A stretch of 64,000 nucleotides of DNA from Lactiplantibacillus plantarum EGD-AQ4 (GTDB lineage Bacteria; Bacillota; Bacilli; Lactobacillales; Lactobacillaceae). Under the pieces are notes generated by a model. The model worked only from the letters and a program-made list of their open reading frames with translations, made no database searches and was not told the DNA's origin. Position numbers and translations under genes: made by a program. The DNA lies in NCBI RefSeq assembly GCF_000463075.2, contig NZ_AVAQ01000045.1, positions 1 to 64,000 on the forward strand, written 5' to 3'. Shown one piece after another: positions 47,521-57,500 of this stretch. Within the stretch, counting starts at the first letter, position 1, and every line of letters starts with the position of its first letter.

Positions 47521-49765
47521 TACCTTCCTTCAAAAATGTTTGCCACTGTCCCTGCCGATGATTAAAAAATCGATAAGTAATCATGCCTTGCAGGGCTGTG
47601 GAATACGTTTCAATCCGTAAATTGGCTAAAGTCGTCAGAGTTTCTTGATTGGGATGCCCGTATCGGTTATGGCGACCAACTGAAAGAATCCCTTGGCGTA
47701 CTCCGAGTTGTTGCAACGCTTCGGGGTCCGACGCCGTTTTACTGCCATGATGTCCTAATTTTAACACATCCACTCGTAATTGCGGATAACGGGCAGTGAT
47801 TGCCCGCTCCCCAGCTCGGTCCAAGTCACCCGTGAACATAAAGCGGCGCTGACCAAAGACACCCGTTAATACCAATGAATCCTCGTTTTCAGCACGGCCT
47901 GGTTTGAATGGATGAACGGCCGTCAATCCGTCCGCAAACGTCTGACCGGCCAATGCTTCAATCACGGTCGGTGGTCGTTTCGCCGGCTGCAATAACTTTT
48001 GAAATTTATCTAAGTGCGCCATTCCCGCCGGTACCACAACTCGTTTGACTGGCATCAATCGTAACAATTCACCTAGATCGCCAATATGGTCGACATCTTT
48101 ATGTGACAAATACACCGTATCTAAATGCGTAATTCCCAGTCGATGCAAATAATTGACAGTGATCGTCTCCACCCGAGCCTTAGGCGTCAAGCCATCATCT
48201 TGCCAGTGGGGTTTGGGAAAATGCAACCGACCACCGGTATCAATCAAACTCACTTGTCGATTAAACGGTTGCCGAATCAGGATTGAATCACCCTGCCCGA
48301 CGTCGATAAACTGAACCGCACCATGTAACGGAAACCGCATACTGAGAATAAAACAGCCATATGCCAGCACCAATAATCGCCGGTACCGGCGCGTCGGCGT
48401 CCGCAACAGCCATAAGCTCAATAAACTGAGGCCCCACGCCCAAGCGGCATTCGGCTGGCCCAACACGAGTAATCCTGGCCAGTGACTGACCCAGTCGAGC
48501 CACGTTTGAAAGTTGACTAGCAACCACTCACAACTGCTAGCGATTCCTGGAACCTGAGTGCCGAAAATCGCGCCAAACATGGTTACTGGGAATAACAACC
48601 AGCTGAATAGTGGCGCTACGATCAAATTGACCGCTAACGACAACGCATGCCACTGCGCGGTCGCTACTAACAAGACCGGCAGGCTGATCACTTGAATCCA
48701 CACTGCCAATTTCCAAGATGGCATGGTTGGCATCAAGATCAACAGCAGGGCCAAGCCATAACTCAATTGGCCCCCTAATTGACTCAGAACTAGTGGATTA
48801 TGGATCAGGCCAACCATCAATGCCAGGCTCCACCCGCTCAGGGCACCACTCGTTCGATGCGTAACGAGCTCCCAGACAATTGGTAAGGCCGCGGTAATGA
48901 CCGCTCGTTGCAGGCTATCGGCGCCACCACCCAAGATTAGATAGACTGGCAATAATCCCAACAACCAATAGTCCGTCGCTTGCCGGCTTAAATGCAGCCG
49001 GATCAGTCCCCATTTTAAGAAGCTAATCAGTAAAATCACGTGCATCCCAGAGAGACTGAAGAGGTGCAGTAGGCCCAATTGCTGCACTGCCCCCATCGTC
49101 GTTTGAAAATCTGCTGGTCGCAATCCGACCAATAGAGAACTCGCATAACGTGCTAGCATCGGCGGTAATTGCTGACAGCGTTGTGCAAATGCCCAGCGCC
49201 ACTGATGTAAACGATCGATGACTCCTAACCAGCCGGTACGTGGTGCTGCTTGCACTTGAGACACCTGTGTGAGCGTCACTTGCTGGGCAATGCCCTGACT
49301 GCGATAATACGCCGGGGCGTCGAATTGACCGGGATTGGTCGGTGGATCGATGGGCGCCAATGTTCCCTGAGCGCGCCAAACCGTTCGTTTAGTCACCTGT
49401 TGTAACCACTGTTTTTCGTGTGCGGATTTCAATTGCCCCCGGACTAACACGCGTCCAACTGAGCCGTTAGCTATGAGTTGGTACTGACCACCCCGAATCG
49501 AGATGGCGTCCGGTTGCACGGTTAACTCAGCTTGCACCGACTGGCTCGGCAAAGCCACCAAATGATTAAAATGATGGTTTTGCCAACCGAACCAGCCTGC
49601 AAAGCCCAGCACGCATACTAACGTCACCACCAGACAATGCCGTTCCCGTAAACACCAGACCCGAATAAGCCACAGCCCTAACAGTACTGCGGCAATCGGT
49701 TGTTGGTTTACTAACCAACTACTAAGTAGACCGCAACTAATTGCGGCGAAAAATAACGGGCGCAC
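47474..49765 (-). CDS. comEC: Competence DNA channel protein ComEC
   Basis: 763 aa. N-terminal DUF4131 region, a central competence domain with about eight helices (LLHLFSLSGMHVILLI; GGGADSLQRAVITAALPIV), and a C-terminal metallo-beta-lactamase domain (FIDVGQGDSILI; LSHKDVDHIGDL; LKLGHHGSKTA). It takes single-stranded DNA across the membrane. The start is GTG at 49765, directly after the comEB TAA (TAAGTG) with no ribosome site of its own, so translation likely depends on re-initiation from comEB. Confidence 0.96.
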   Translation of the reverse strand: MRPLFFAAISCGLLSSWLVNQQPIAAVLLGLWLIRVWCLRERHCLVVTLVCVLGFAGWFGWQNHHFNHLVALPSQSVQAELTVQPDAISIRGGQYQLIANGSVGRVLVRGQLKSAHEKQWLQQVTKRTVWRAQGTLAPIDPPTNPGQFDAPAYYRSQGIAQQVTLTQVSQVQAAPRTGWLGVIDRLHQWRWAFAQRCQQLPPMLARYASSLLVGLRPADFQTTMGAVQQLGLLHLFSLSGMHVILLISFLKWGLIRLHLSRQATDYWLLGLLPVYLILGGGADSLQRAVITAALPIVWELVTHRTSGALSGWSLALMVGLIHNPLVLSQLGGQLSYGLALLLILMPTMPSWKLAVWIQVISLPVLLVATAQWHALSLAVNLIVAPLFSWLLFPVTMFGAIFGTQVPGIASSCEWLLVNFQTWLDWVSHWPGLLVLGQPNAAWAWGLSLLSLWLLRTPTRRYRRLLVLAYGCFILSMRFPLHGAVQFIDVGQGDSILIRQPFNRQVSLIDTGGRLHFPKPHWQDDGLTPKARVETITVNYLHRLGITHLDTVYLSHKDVDHIGDLGELLRLMPVKRVVVPAGMAHLDKFQKLLQPAKRPPTVIEALAGQTFADGLTAVHPFKPGRAENEDSLVLTGVFGQRRFMFTGDLDRAGERAITARYPQLRVDVLKLGHHGSKTASDPEALQQLGVRQGILSVGRHNRYGHPNQETLTTLANLRIETYSTALQGMITYRFFNHRQGQWQTFLKEGNRYQRTASVKNDSQR

Positions 49766-50251
49766 TTAGTCACGATTAAGTAAAATCTGGTTAAGATTCA
49801 ATTTGTCCAAGTCCGACTGGTCGAACTTGACCTGTTGAAGTGCCACGTGCTTCCGTTCGATCAATGACATGGCATAATCGTCGTTATGATAATTACGTAA
49901 ATAATGAATTTTGGTAATACCAGCTTGTAACAGCATCTTGGTGCATTGCAAACACGGAAAATCCGTCACGTAGATTTCAGCACCATCCGTTGCGGCACCA
50001 AACTTCGCACATTGTAGAATAGCGTTCATTTCCGCATGAATCGTCCGCACACAGTGACCATCAACTAAATAGCAGCCTTCGTCAATACAGTGCACGTCGC
50101 CCGAAACTGAGCCGTTGTAGCCGCCCGCAATAATGCGCTTATCCCGGACGATGGTTGCACCGACCGATAGACGTTCACAGGTACTCCGACTCGACAAGAG
50201 CACCGCCTGCATCATAAAATATTGATCCCATGGAATTCGTTGATCTTTCAT
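49766..50251 (-). CDS. comEB: ComE operon protein 2, dCMP deaminase family
   Basis: 161 aa from ATG 50251 (MKDQRIPWDQYF), with GAGG upstream; an upstream start at 50272 lacks one. Zinc-dependent deaminase motifs HAEMN (72-76) and PCLQC (99-103), plus a Cys/His pair near residues 54-60 as in dCMP deaminases. Converts dCMP to dUMP; the reason for its conserved place in the comE operon is unclear. Stop abuts the comEC start. Confidence 0.96.
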   Translation of the reverse strand: MKDQRIPWDQYFMMQAVLLSSRSTCERLSVGATIVRDKRIIAGGYNGSVSGDVHCIDEGCYLVDGHCVRTIHAEMNAILQCAKFGAATDGAEIYVTDFPCLQCTKMLLQAGITKIHYLRNYHNDDYAMSLIERKHVALQQVKFDQSDLDKLNLNQILLNRD

Positions 50252-50305
50252 TATCTTATGCCTCGCTTTCAATGACAGTAGTATAACAAATTGTCCGCTT
50301 TGAAA

Positions 50306-51067
50306 CTAGACGGTCAGTTGGTCTTTATATTTCGCAACCGTCTTCTCCCCAAAGCCGCTCACATTCTTCAAATCATCGACAGATTTAAAATTACCATGCT
50401 GTTGCCGATAAGCAATAATCTTTTCAGCCTTTTTCTGCCCGACGCCACTCAGCTTTTGAAACGCCGCAACATCGGCGGTATTCAAATTGACCTTCTCACT
50501 CGAACCCGCATTAGCGCTGGCTGGTGACCCACCTGCAGCCGTGGTCGTCGCGGGTGCCGGACTCGGTGCTGCCGTTGCAATCGCCGGTAGTTGCTCACCC
50601 TTAGCTGGCACATAGACGACTTGTTGATCCGTCACCTTCGCCGCCAAATTGACCTGTTGCTGGTCGGCTTGGGGTTGCATTCCCTGTGCGAGTTGAATCA
50701 CATCAGCGACCCGCATACTGCTGGTGACCTGATAAAGTCCAGGTTTGTTGACTGCCCCTTTCACGTCGACAAAGCCGGGCGCTGAACTGTTAGCCGCTGG
50801 ATTGACCGCCATTGCCGCTGAGCCTGCAGTTGATGATGGTGCGCCATGCCTGGCTACCTGACTACTACCACTACTAGCCCCACCATTCATGATTGCCGTA
50901 TCAGCCCCACTAGCGCCCGTAGTTGGATCAAACACATTGGTTGCAGTCGTCGCCGCTGGTTGATGATGCTGACTGAGCACGAAACCAGTTAAAAGAATCA
51001 GAACGGCGGCGCTCCCAATAGCGAGGACCCGCCAGTGAGTTTTTGCAAATTGAATCCAAGTTGTCAT
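50306..51067 (-). CDS. comEA: Competence DNA-binding receptor ComEA
   Basis: 253 aa. N-terminal membrane anchor (about 14-31, VLAIGSAAVLILLTGFVL), a long low-complexity Ala/Ser/Gly/Thr linker, an SLBB domain (VDVKGAVNKPGLYQV..RVADVIQLAQG), a second flexible Ala/Pro linker, and a C-terminal tandem helix-hairpin-helix (VNLNTADVAAFQKLSGVGQKKAEKI; LKNVSGFGEKTVAKY) that binds incoming double-stranded DNA. First gene of the comEA-EB-EC-holA operon; a terminator upstream isolates it from the sepM group. GGGGTGAG ribosome site. Confidence 0.96.
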   Translation of the reverse strand: MTTWIQFAKTHWRVLAIGSAAVLILLTGFVLSQHHQPAATTATNVFDPTTGASGADTAIMNGGASSGSSQVARHGAPSSTAGSAAMAVNPAANSSAPGFVDVKGAVNKPGLYQVTSSMRVADVIQLAQGMQPQADQQQVNLAAKVTDQQVVYVPAKGEQLPAIATAAPSPAPATTTAAGGSPASANAGSSEKVNLNTADVAAFQKLSGVGQKKAEKIIAYRQQHGNFKSVDDLKNVSGFGEKTVAKYKDQLTV

Positions 51068-51118
51068 TGACTCTCACCCCTTCAACGAATAATTACGCAA
51101 AACGAGGGTGAATCCACG

Positions 51119-51148
51119 AAAAAAGTTTGGGTTTCACCCCAAACTTTT
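51119..51148 (-). terminator. Terminator of the ylbG-rsmD-coaD-sepM operon
   Basis: 10-bp stem AAAGTTTGGG / CCCAAACTTT, four- to five-base loop, T6 on the minus strand. Confidence 0.85.
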
Positions 51149-51175
51149 GAGCGACTACTTAAATTCTGCAGTCAA

Positions 51176-52225
51176 TTATTTTGAATGTGTTTGTAAGTAA
51201 TGCACTGCCTGCTTGAACGACGTGACTGGCACGACTTTCATATTTGGTGCATACTTTTTCGCAGTGGCTTTTGCCAATTGATAATTGGTCTTGCCTTGCT
51301 CTTCAACGGCTAGAAGCGCTTTGGTCGGTTTAACGTACGGTGCAAAGAAAATTGTTGCACCCGCCCGTTTGGCCGCAATTACTTTTTTATCGATGCCGCC
51401 GATTTCACCAACTTGACCATTCTGATCGATCGTACCAGTCCCGGCGATTTTTTGACCGTGCCGTAAGTTCTGATTAGTCAATTGTTGATAAATCTGCAAA
51501 CTAAACATCAGACCGGCAGATGGACCGCCAATTTGGCCAGGATCAACTTTGACTGGAATCTTAGTGGTGACCTTGACATTATCAGTCAACGTAATCCCGA
51601 TTCCGGCCCGGTGGGTACTTAGCTTAACCAAGGGCGCGGTCGCCTGTTTGGTCTTGCCATTGCGCCGATAGCTAATCGTCACGCGATGGCCAACGCCCTG
51701 CTTACTGATATAGCGTTGATAGGCACTCGCTGTATTGAAATGATGGCCATCGACCTTGGTGATCGTATCGCCGACCTTCAACTGGTGCTTAAACTTCGAA
51801 TTCGACTGAATATCGAGCACGTAGATTCCTTGATAGGTCGTCCGATAACTTTGATGTGCCGCTGAGTAGGCGGTGGCAATGGCTTCATTGATCGCACTGC
51901 GCATGTAGAACTTTTGGACCCGGTTATAAGTCGCGTCATCTTGACCGCCCGTCATGTCTTCGGCGCTAACGACGTCATAATGGGGATTTAATTGCGCATA
52001 CAACCATAAAGCCGGTGTCGCCGGGGCTTCGGCGACCGACGTCAACATGAATTTACCCCGCCGTTTGTCAGGATGATGCTTGACCGTCACAAAAGATTTT
52101 AAATTGTCCGCGCTCCCGGGGCCCTCAATATAATATGGCAGTGGCAGTAAGAAAAAGATCAGTAGTGCCACCACAATTAAAACGAGTCCCCAGTAACGTT
52201 TCCATAATCGTTGTACCGTCTTCAT
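51176..52225 (-). CDS. PDZ and Lon-like (S16) membrane protease, SepM type
   Basis: 349 aa. One N-terminal membrane anchor (about 12-31), an extracellular PDZ domain (about 130-205, LKVGDTITKVDGH) and a C-terminal Lon-protease domain with catalytic Ser236 (GGPSAGLMF) and Lys near 280-281 (GGIDKKVIAAKRAGA). Homologous to YlbL of Bacillus and SepM of Streptococcus, which trims the competence pheromone; a signalling role here is possible but unproven. The start overlaps the coaD stop (TAATG). Confidence 0.92.
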   Translation of the reverse strand: MKTVQRLWKRYWGLVLIVVALLIFFLLPLPYYIEGPGSADNLKSFVTVKHHPDKRRGKFMLTSVAEAPATPALWLYAQLNPHYDVVSAEDMTGGQDDATYNRVQKFYMRSAINEAIATAYSAAHQSYRTTYQGIYVLDIQSNSKFKHQLKVGDTITKVDGHHFNTASAYQRYISKQGVGHRVTISYRRNGKTKQATAPLVKLSTHRAGIGITLTDNVKVTTKIPVKVDPGQIGGPSAGLMFSLQIYQQLTNQNLRHGQKIAGTGTIDQNGQVGEIGGIDKKVIAAKRAGATIFFAPYVKPTKALLAVEEQGKTNYQLAKATAKKYAPNMKVVPVTSFKQAVHYLQTHSK

Positions 52226-52707
52226 TAGTCATTCCCCAAACGCTCTTGGAGCTTCTGAGCGACCGCCGTTGGCACGTATTTAGAAACATCCGCCCCCATC
52301 TTGGCCACTTCTTTGATTAAGCTCGAAGAAAAATAAGCATAGGGTGGCCGGGCAATCAGGCAAATCGTTTCAATTGAATCATTCAATGATTTGTTCATCC
52401 ACGCGATGTCGCGCTCGTAGCCAAAGTCCTGTTCATTGCGTAACCCTCGAACCAAGACCGTCGCATGGACGCTGGTCATGAAATCAACGGTTAACCCGGT
52501 CGCAGCTTGCACCTCAACGTTCGGCAAATCGCTGACTTCCGCACTGATCATGTCAACTTTTTCGGCCATCGTAAATAGGGGTTGTTTGCTGGTATTGACC
52601 ATGACCGCAACGATCAAATGATCAACAAACCGACTTGCACGCTGAATCATATCCAGATGTCCCCGGGTAATGGGATCAAAGCTTCCGGGAAAAACTGCTG
52701 TCACCAT
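52225..52707 (-). CDS. coaD: Phosphopantetheine adenylyltransferase
   Basis: 160 aa, the standard length. GSFDPITRGH (8-17, with the TxGH nucleotidyltransferase motif) at the N-terminus and the C-terminal SSSLIKEVA loop. Makes dephospho-CoA from phosphopantetheine and ATP in coenzyme A synthesis. Two bp after rsmD, overlapping the protease gene; the rsmD-coaD-ylbL order is conserved in Firmicutes. Confidence 0.97.
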   Translation of the reverse strand: MVTAVFPGSFDPITRGHLDMIQRASRFVDHLIVAVMVNTSKQPLFTMAEKVDMISAEVSDLPNVEVQAATGLTVDFMTSVHATVLVRGLRNEQDFGYERDIAWMNKSLNDSIETICLIARPPYAYFSSSLIKEVAKMGADVSKYVPTAVAQKLQERLGND

Positions 52708-52709
52708 AA

Positions 52710-53273
52710 CTAAACTTCCTCCGTTACTTTTTGATAAATCGTAATGACCGTAATGCCGTAGTCCTGTTGCCGAACCAAGGCAAAACCAGGCAAATCTGCG
52801 GGTAAATTGGCGTTGGTATCGGTCTCACACACGATGTGGCAACCCGGATTCAACAACCCCAGTGACGCACACCGTTGAATATCCTTAACAATTTGCTGCT
52901 TGGCATACGGCGGGTCCAAAAATACCCAGTCAAAACGCTCATTTTGTGCAGCTAGTCGATCCAGAACCCGCTGAGCGTCACCTTTAATGACCTCAAATCG
53001 TTCTGGCGCCTTGGTCACCGCAATATTATCCTTGATCGTTTTAATAGCCTGATACTGACGATCAATCAAAACGGCGCGGTCCACCCCACGCGAGACTGCT
53101 TCAATACTTAATCCACCACTGCCAGCAAATAAATCTAGTGATTGGCCACCATCGAAGTACGGGCCAATAATATTAAACACCGCTTCTTTGACTTTGTCCG
53201 TGGTCGGTCGTGTCTGCATCCCAGGGACCGCCTTTAAACGTCGACCACCAAAGTCACCTGCTACAATTCGCAT
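52710..53273 (-). CDS. rsmD: 16S rRNA (guanine-966 N2)-methyltransferase RsmD
   Basis: 187 aa Rossmann methyltransferase. N-terminal RIVAGDFGGRRLKAVPG, the SAM-binding DLFAGSGGLSIEA block, and the catalytic DPPY motif in WVFLDPPYAK. It modifies 16S rRNA during 30S assembly. Lies 15 bp after ylbG, in operon with coaD. Confidence 0.95.
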   Translation of the reverse strand: MRIVAGDFGGRRLKAVPGMQTRPTTDKVKEAVFNIIGPYFDGGQSLDLFAGSGGLSIEAVSRGVDRAVLIDRQYQAIKTIKDNIAVTKAPERFEVIKGDAQRVLDRLAAQNERFDWVFLDPPYAKQQIVKDIQRCASLGLLNPGCHIVCETDTNANLPADLPGFALVRQQDYGITVITIYQKVTEEV

Positions 53274-53288
53274 CTCTTTTTCACCAAC

Positions 53289-53594
53289 TTAATCTTCATC
53301 ATCATCGTCATCAGGCGCACCAGTCGTCGTTGGCTTGAAAAAGCCCTGATCCACCCGTTCGCCAAAGTTCATCGCAACGTCCGGCCGGTACGACGGTTCC
53401 ACCTTGCGGACAAAATTTAATTTTTTGATTTTCGTCGTGGCTGCCGGGATTTGATGCTCATCCATGTACAACACGACGTAATGTTGCTTACGTGATTGAT
53501 ATTGAATCAACCCAAAGCGCTTGAGCTGCCGCACCTGCTTCATCGAATAAAGATACACGATTAGCGAGCGACGTGGCTTAACTGTAAAATCCAT
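53289..53594 (-). CDS. YlbG-like DUF2129 protein
   Basis: 101 aa. The conserved core RRSLIVYLYSMKQVRQLKRFG (about 8-28) and YVVLYMDE with the later KLNFVRKVEPSYRP mark DUF2129 (UPF0298, YlbG). The C-terminal tail is very acidic (PDDDDDED). Function unknown, but it is nearly always next to rsmD in Firmicutes. ATG with GAGGTGAGG upstream. First gene of its operon, just right of repeat element copy B. Confidence 0.9.
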   Translation of the reverse strand: MDFTVKPRRSLIVYLYSMKQVRQLKRFGLIQYQSRKQHYVVLYMDEHQIPAATTKIKKLNFVRKVEPSYRPDVAMNFGERVDQGFFKPTTTGAPDDDDDED

Positions 53595-53659
53595 CGAACC
53601 TCACCTCTTCCACATAAGTTACTGTTACGCGTTGTGCTAGTTATTATTTTGCATTAAAG

Positions 53660-54383
53660 ATAATCAAAACGTGTCATTTATGAAGTTCAAAACCACCAGC
53701 TGAGGATCGCTGAAAACAGGGCAAGTTAGCGTAAACCTATTTTATGGTCGCGTCCTACTCCGGCTTACAGGCAGGATGGTATTCGAAAGGCAGACATGTG
53801 CGGACCCAACTTTAAATGAACTGGTCTTTGATATTTGGTATTTGGTACACGCTATATTGACATTCGACTGTAAGACTGGCAAGTTTCCAGGTTATCTTGC
53901 AGTATTCCAATTCTGCGAACTTTCAGCATTACTGAAGATTGTATAGATTTTGTCTACTCGTCTGAGATGACAAAGCCTTTATGCTAAGTGAAAGCCATGA
54001 CTATTGACTAATTTCATGGCATTTTGCCAACATTTAGATGCGACAAATCAGTGTAATGCTGATTCAAAGTTTGCTTGAAGTTACTGCAATTAAATATCCA
54101 TTGGTCAATTGTACTAAGATAAGTGGTCGTTCATCTGCCATTCGAGCGGCTTCCCGACTGGAGGGGCTGGCGGACAATGCTCAAGGGCGAAGTTCTTCTT
54201 GTCCGGGTGAATTTCCCGGGCTAGAAGAAGACTCGTATCTGAAATTGCGCAGTGGGTTTCTGCGTGAGTTCAAATCGATGTCCGCCCTGTTCCAGCGTTG
54301 TCAGCCGGCCCCGGAAGTCGGACTAAGGCGCGCATCGGCTGACGAACAGAAATCCACTAATTGACACGTTTTGATGATGATTC
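53660..54383 (+). repeat. Inverted-repeat element, copy B (about 0.72 kb)
   Basis: Non-coding and homologous to copies A and C. Ends share ATCAAAACGTGTCA (about 53663-53676) and its complement TGACACGTTTTGAT (54362-54375). The 3' part has imperfect 28-bp arms (54154-54181 with 54294-54321; 22 of 28 paired, others partly wobble). Inside is a hairpin TTCTTCTTG-CCGGG / CCCGG-CTAGAAGAA (54193-54230) and the CGCAG / CTGCG hairpin near 54248-54263. The element fills the gap between pyc and ylbG. A 108-codon frame at 54038-54364 is an accident of the repeat, with no ribosome site. Confidence 0.75.
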
Positions 54384-54499
54384 ATGACAAATTAGCTCGC
54401 ACAATGCGTAATACTGTTGTTTAAATGTTAGGCTAGATTCTGGATTTCGTCAACTAACTTCTAAATTCTCGGCCCAACCTGTTTCTCACGCCTAAACCT
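54384..54499. other. Short intergenic stretch between copy B and the pyc terminator
   Basis: About 115 bases with no gene, promoter or repeat that I can identify. Confidence 0.4.
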
Positions 54500-54535
54500 A
54501 AAAATCATCAACGGCCATAGCCATTGATGATTTTT
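54500..54535 (-). terminator. Terminator of pyc
   Basis: Stem AAAAATCATCAA-GGC / GCC-TTGATGATTTTT with a small loop; T5 on the minus strand. Confidence 0.85.
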
Positions 54536-54593
54536 GAGTTGGCGCTAGTGGTTCAAAACGAATCAATCGCAAACTACTTGCACTTAATGCCAA

Positions 54594-57500
54594 TTATTGT
54601 GGTGCAATTTCTAATAACAAGTCATCCGTCTGAATGACATCACCCGCACTGACGTAGATGTGTTCGATCAGGCCGTCTTCAGGCGCTTGAATCGTTGTCT
54701 CCATCTTCATCGCTTCAGTAACTAGTAATGGTTCACCCTTCTTAACGGACTGACCCTTCTTGACGAGTAGCTTCAAGACCGAACCGCTCATGGTTGCCCC
54801 AACTTCATTTTCATTAGTTGGTTCCGCCTTGCGCGTGCTGGTTGATGATTGATGAACCGAATTATCCTTAATCATGATTTCTTGGTTTTGCCCATTGATG
54901 CTAAAGTACAGGGTTCGTACTCCATCTACGTCTGGATCACTGATTTGGTTGAGTTTGACGATCATCGTCTTACCCTTCGCCAATTCAATATTGACCGTTT
55001 CACCTAAACGCATCCCTTGGAAGAAGGTCGGCGTATCTAATAGTGAGACGTGCCCGTACCGTTTGTGGCTTGCATCGTAATCCATGAAGACTTTGGGATA
55101 CAGAATGTAACTCAAGACTTCTTGATGGTTAGCTTCATGACCGAGCTTAGCGGACAATTCAGTCTTCACTGCCTCAAAATCAGCTGGTTTGGCCAAACTA
55201 CCTGGGCGAACCGTTAATGCCGGGTGACCCTTCAAAATGATCTGCTGCAATTTCTTAGGAAAACCACCGACTGGTTGACCAAGATTTCCGGCAAAGAAGT
55301 TAATCACTGATTCAGGGAAGTCGAGCTTGTCGCCATGGTCGTAGATGTCTTCTGGCGTTAAGTGATTTTCCATCATAAACAATGCCATATCACCGACCAC
55401 TTTGGAACTTGGCGTAACCTTGATAATATCGCCAAACATGTCATTGACCGTCGCGTACATGTCCTTGACTTCTTCCCAACGGTCACCGAGGCCCATTGCC
55501 TTGGCTTGTTGTTGCAAATTAGAATACTGACCACCAGGCATCTGTGTTTGGTAAATATCGGTCTGTGGCCCGGTCATCCCGTTTGAGAAATCTTGGTAGT
55601 ATGGCCGCACACCTTGCCAGTAGCGATTAATCGCTTCAACATTGTTGATATCGATATCTGGTTGCCGGTCATTATGTGCTAACGCATAGTACAACGTGCT
55701 CATCGACGGTTGACTGGTGGTTCCAGACAACGCGCTGGCGGCAACATCGACCACGTCGACACCTGCATCCACGGCACGAGCATAGGTGAAAATGCCGTTC
55801 CCGGTCGTGTCATGCGTGTGCAAGTGAACCGGAATGGTTAGCGCATCCTTCAAGGTCGCGACTAATTCATAGGCGGCTTCCGGTTTCAAGACACCCGCCA
55901 TATCTTTAATCGCAATGATGTCAGCACCCGTTGATTGCAAGTCGAGCGCTAATTGCCGGTAATAGGCCAAGTCATACTTTTGCCGGTTAGGATCCATAAT
56001 GTCGCCGGTATAACAAATCGTGGCTTCGGCAATTTTACCGGTTTCCTTGACCGCCTGAATACTCTTTTCCATCTGTGGAATCCAGTTCAAACTATCAAAA
56101 ATCCGGAAGACATCGATGCCACTCTTCGCTGCTTCCAAAATAAATTCACGAATGACGTTATCTGGATAATTTTGATAACCAACCGCATTAGAACCCCGGA
56201 ACAACATCTGGAACAAGGTCCGTGGCATGGCTTGACGAAGCTTTTTGAGTCGATTCCATGGGTTTTCGTTTAAGAAGCGATAGGCCACATCAAAGGTCGC
56301 ACCGCCCCACATCTCATACGAGAACAATTGCGGCATGGCTTTTTGTGACGCTGCCGCCACGGCCAACATGTCCTTGGTCCGCATCCGGGTCGCAAACAGG
56401 CTTTGGTGGGCATCGCGCATGGTCGTATCTGTCAGTAGGACTTGTTTCTGGTCGAGCAACCAGCTTTGAAGACCACTGACCCCTTTCGAATCCAACACAT
56501 CTTTGGCTGTCACGATTTCGGGTGCGATTGGCTTAAAGTTATCCTGGAATTCGACGTCGGGATAATACTTTTTAGAATGTTGTGCCACGTCTGCAAAACC
56601 GTTAACGGTAACGTTCCCGATGTACTTCAACATTTTATCTTCACGTTGCGTATCGTCTGGGAACTTGAACAATGACGGCGTTTGATCAATAAACCGCGTC
56701 CCAGCTTCACCCGCTTGGAACGTTGGGTTGTCGATCACATTGAGCATAAATGGAATGTTGGTCTTCACACCTCGGATGTCGAATTCGACCAGCACCCGCC
56801 GCATCTTGTGAACAGCAGCCTTAAAATTACGTGCTGCCACGCAGGCTTTAACCAGCAAGGAGTCAAAGTATGGTGTCACGATTGCACCCGAGTAGGTATT
56901 ACCAGCATCCAAACGAACGCCGTTACCACCTGGTGACCGGTACGTTTCGATTCGGCCCGTATCTGGCATAAAGTCATTCGCCGGGTCTTCGGTCGTGATA
57001 CGGCATTGAATGGCGGCCCCTTTATAGGTCAACTCATCTTGGTGTGGTAACCGTAAATCTTTAAACAAGTCGCCGCCCATCGCAATCTTCAACTGGGCGT
57101 GCACAATGTCAATTTCGGTAATCATTTCAGTAACGGTATGTTCCACTTGAACCCGTGGATTGACTTCCATGAAGTAGAACTGGTCGCCTTCTACCAAAAA
57201 TTCAACGGTGGCCGCGTTTAAGTAATGGACGCTCTTCATCAAGTCAACTGCGGCATTACAAATCTTTTGCCGTAATTCCATTGGAAGCGCAACGGCTGGT
57301 GCAAATTCAATTACTTTTTGATTACGCCGTTGTACAGAACAGTCCCGTTCGAATAGGTGCAACACATTACCGTGCGCGTCTGCCAAGATTTGAACTTCGA
57401 TGTGCTTGGGATTGGCAATGAATTTTTCCAAGTAAATTTCATCATCACCAAAGGACTGCATCGCTTCGGAACGTGCTCGGTCAAAAGCTTCTTGTAATTC

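Noticed and set aside
51068-51118. CGAATAATTACG upstream of comEA, resembling a competence sigma (CIN) box
   Set aside because: It is in the wrong orientation for comEA and the minus strand lacks a TACGAATA-type match at promoter distance.
54038-54364. 108-codon plus-strand frame in the pyc-ylbG gap
   Set aside because: It lies wholly inside repeat element copy B, follows its hairpin arms, and lacks a ribosome binding site; the corresponding frames in copies A and C are broken.
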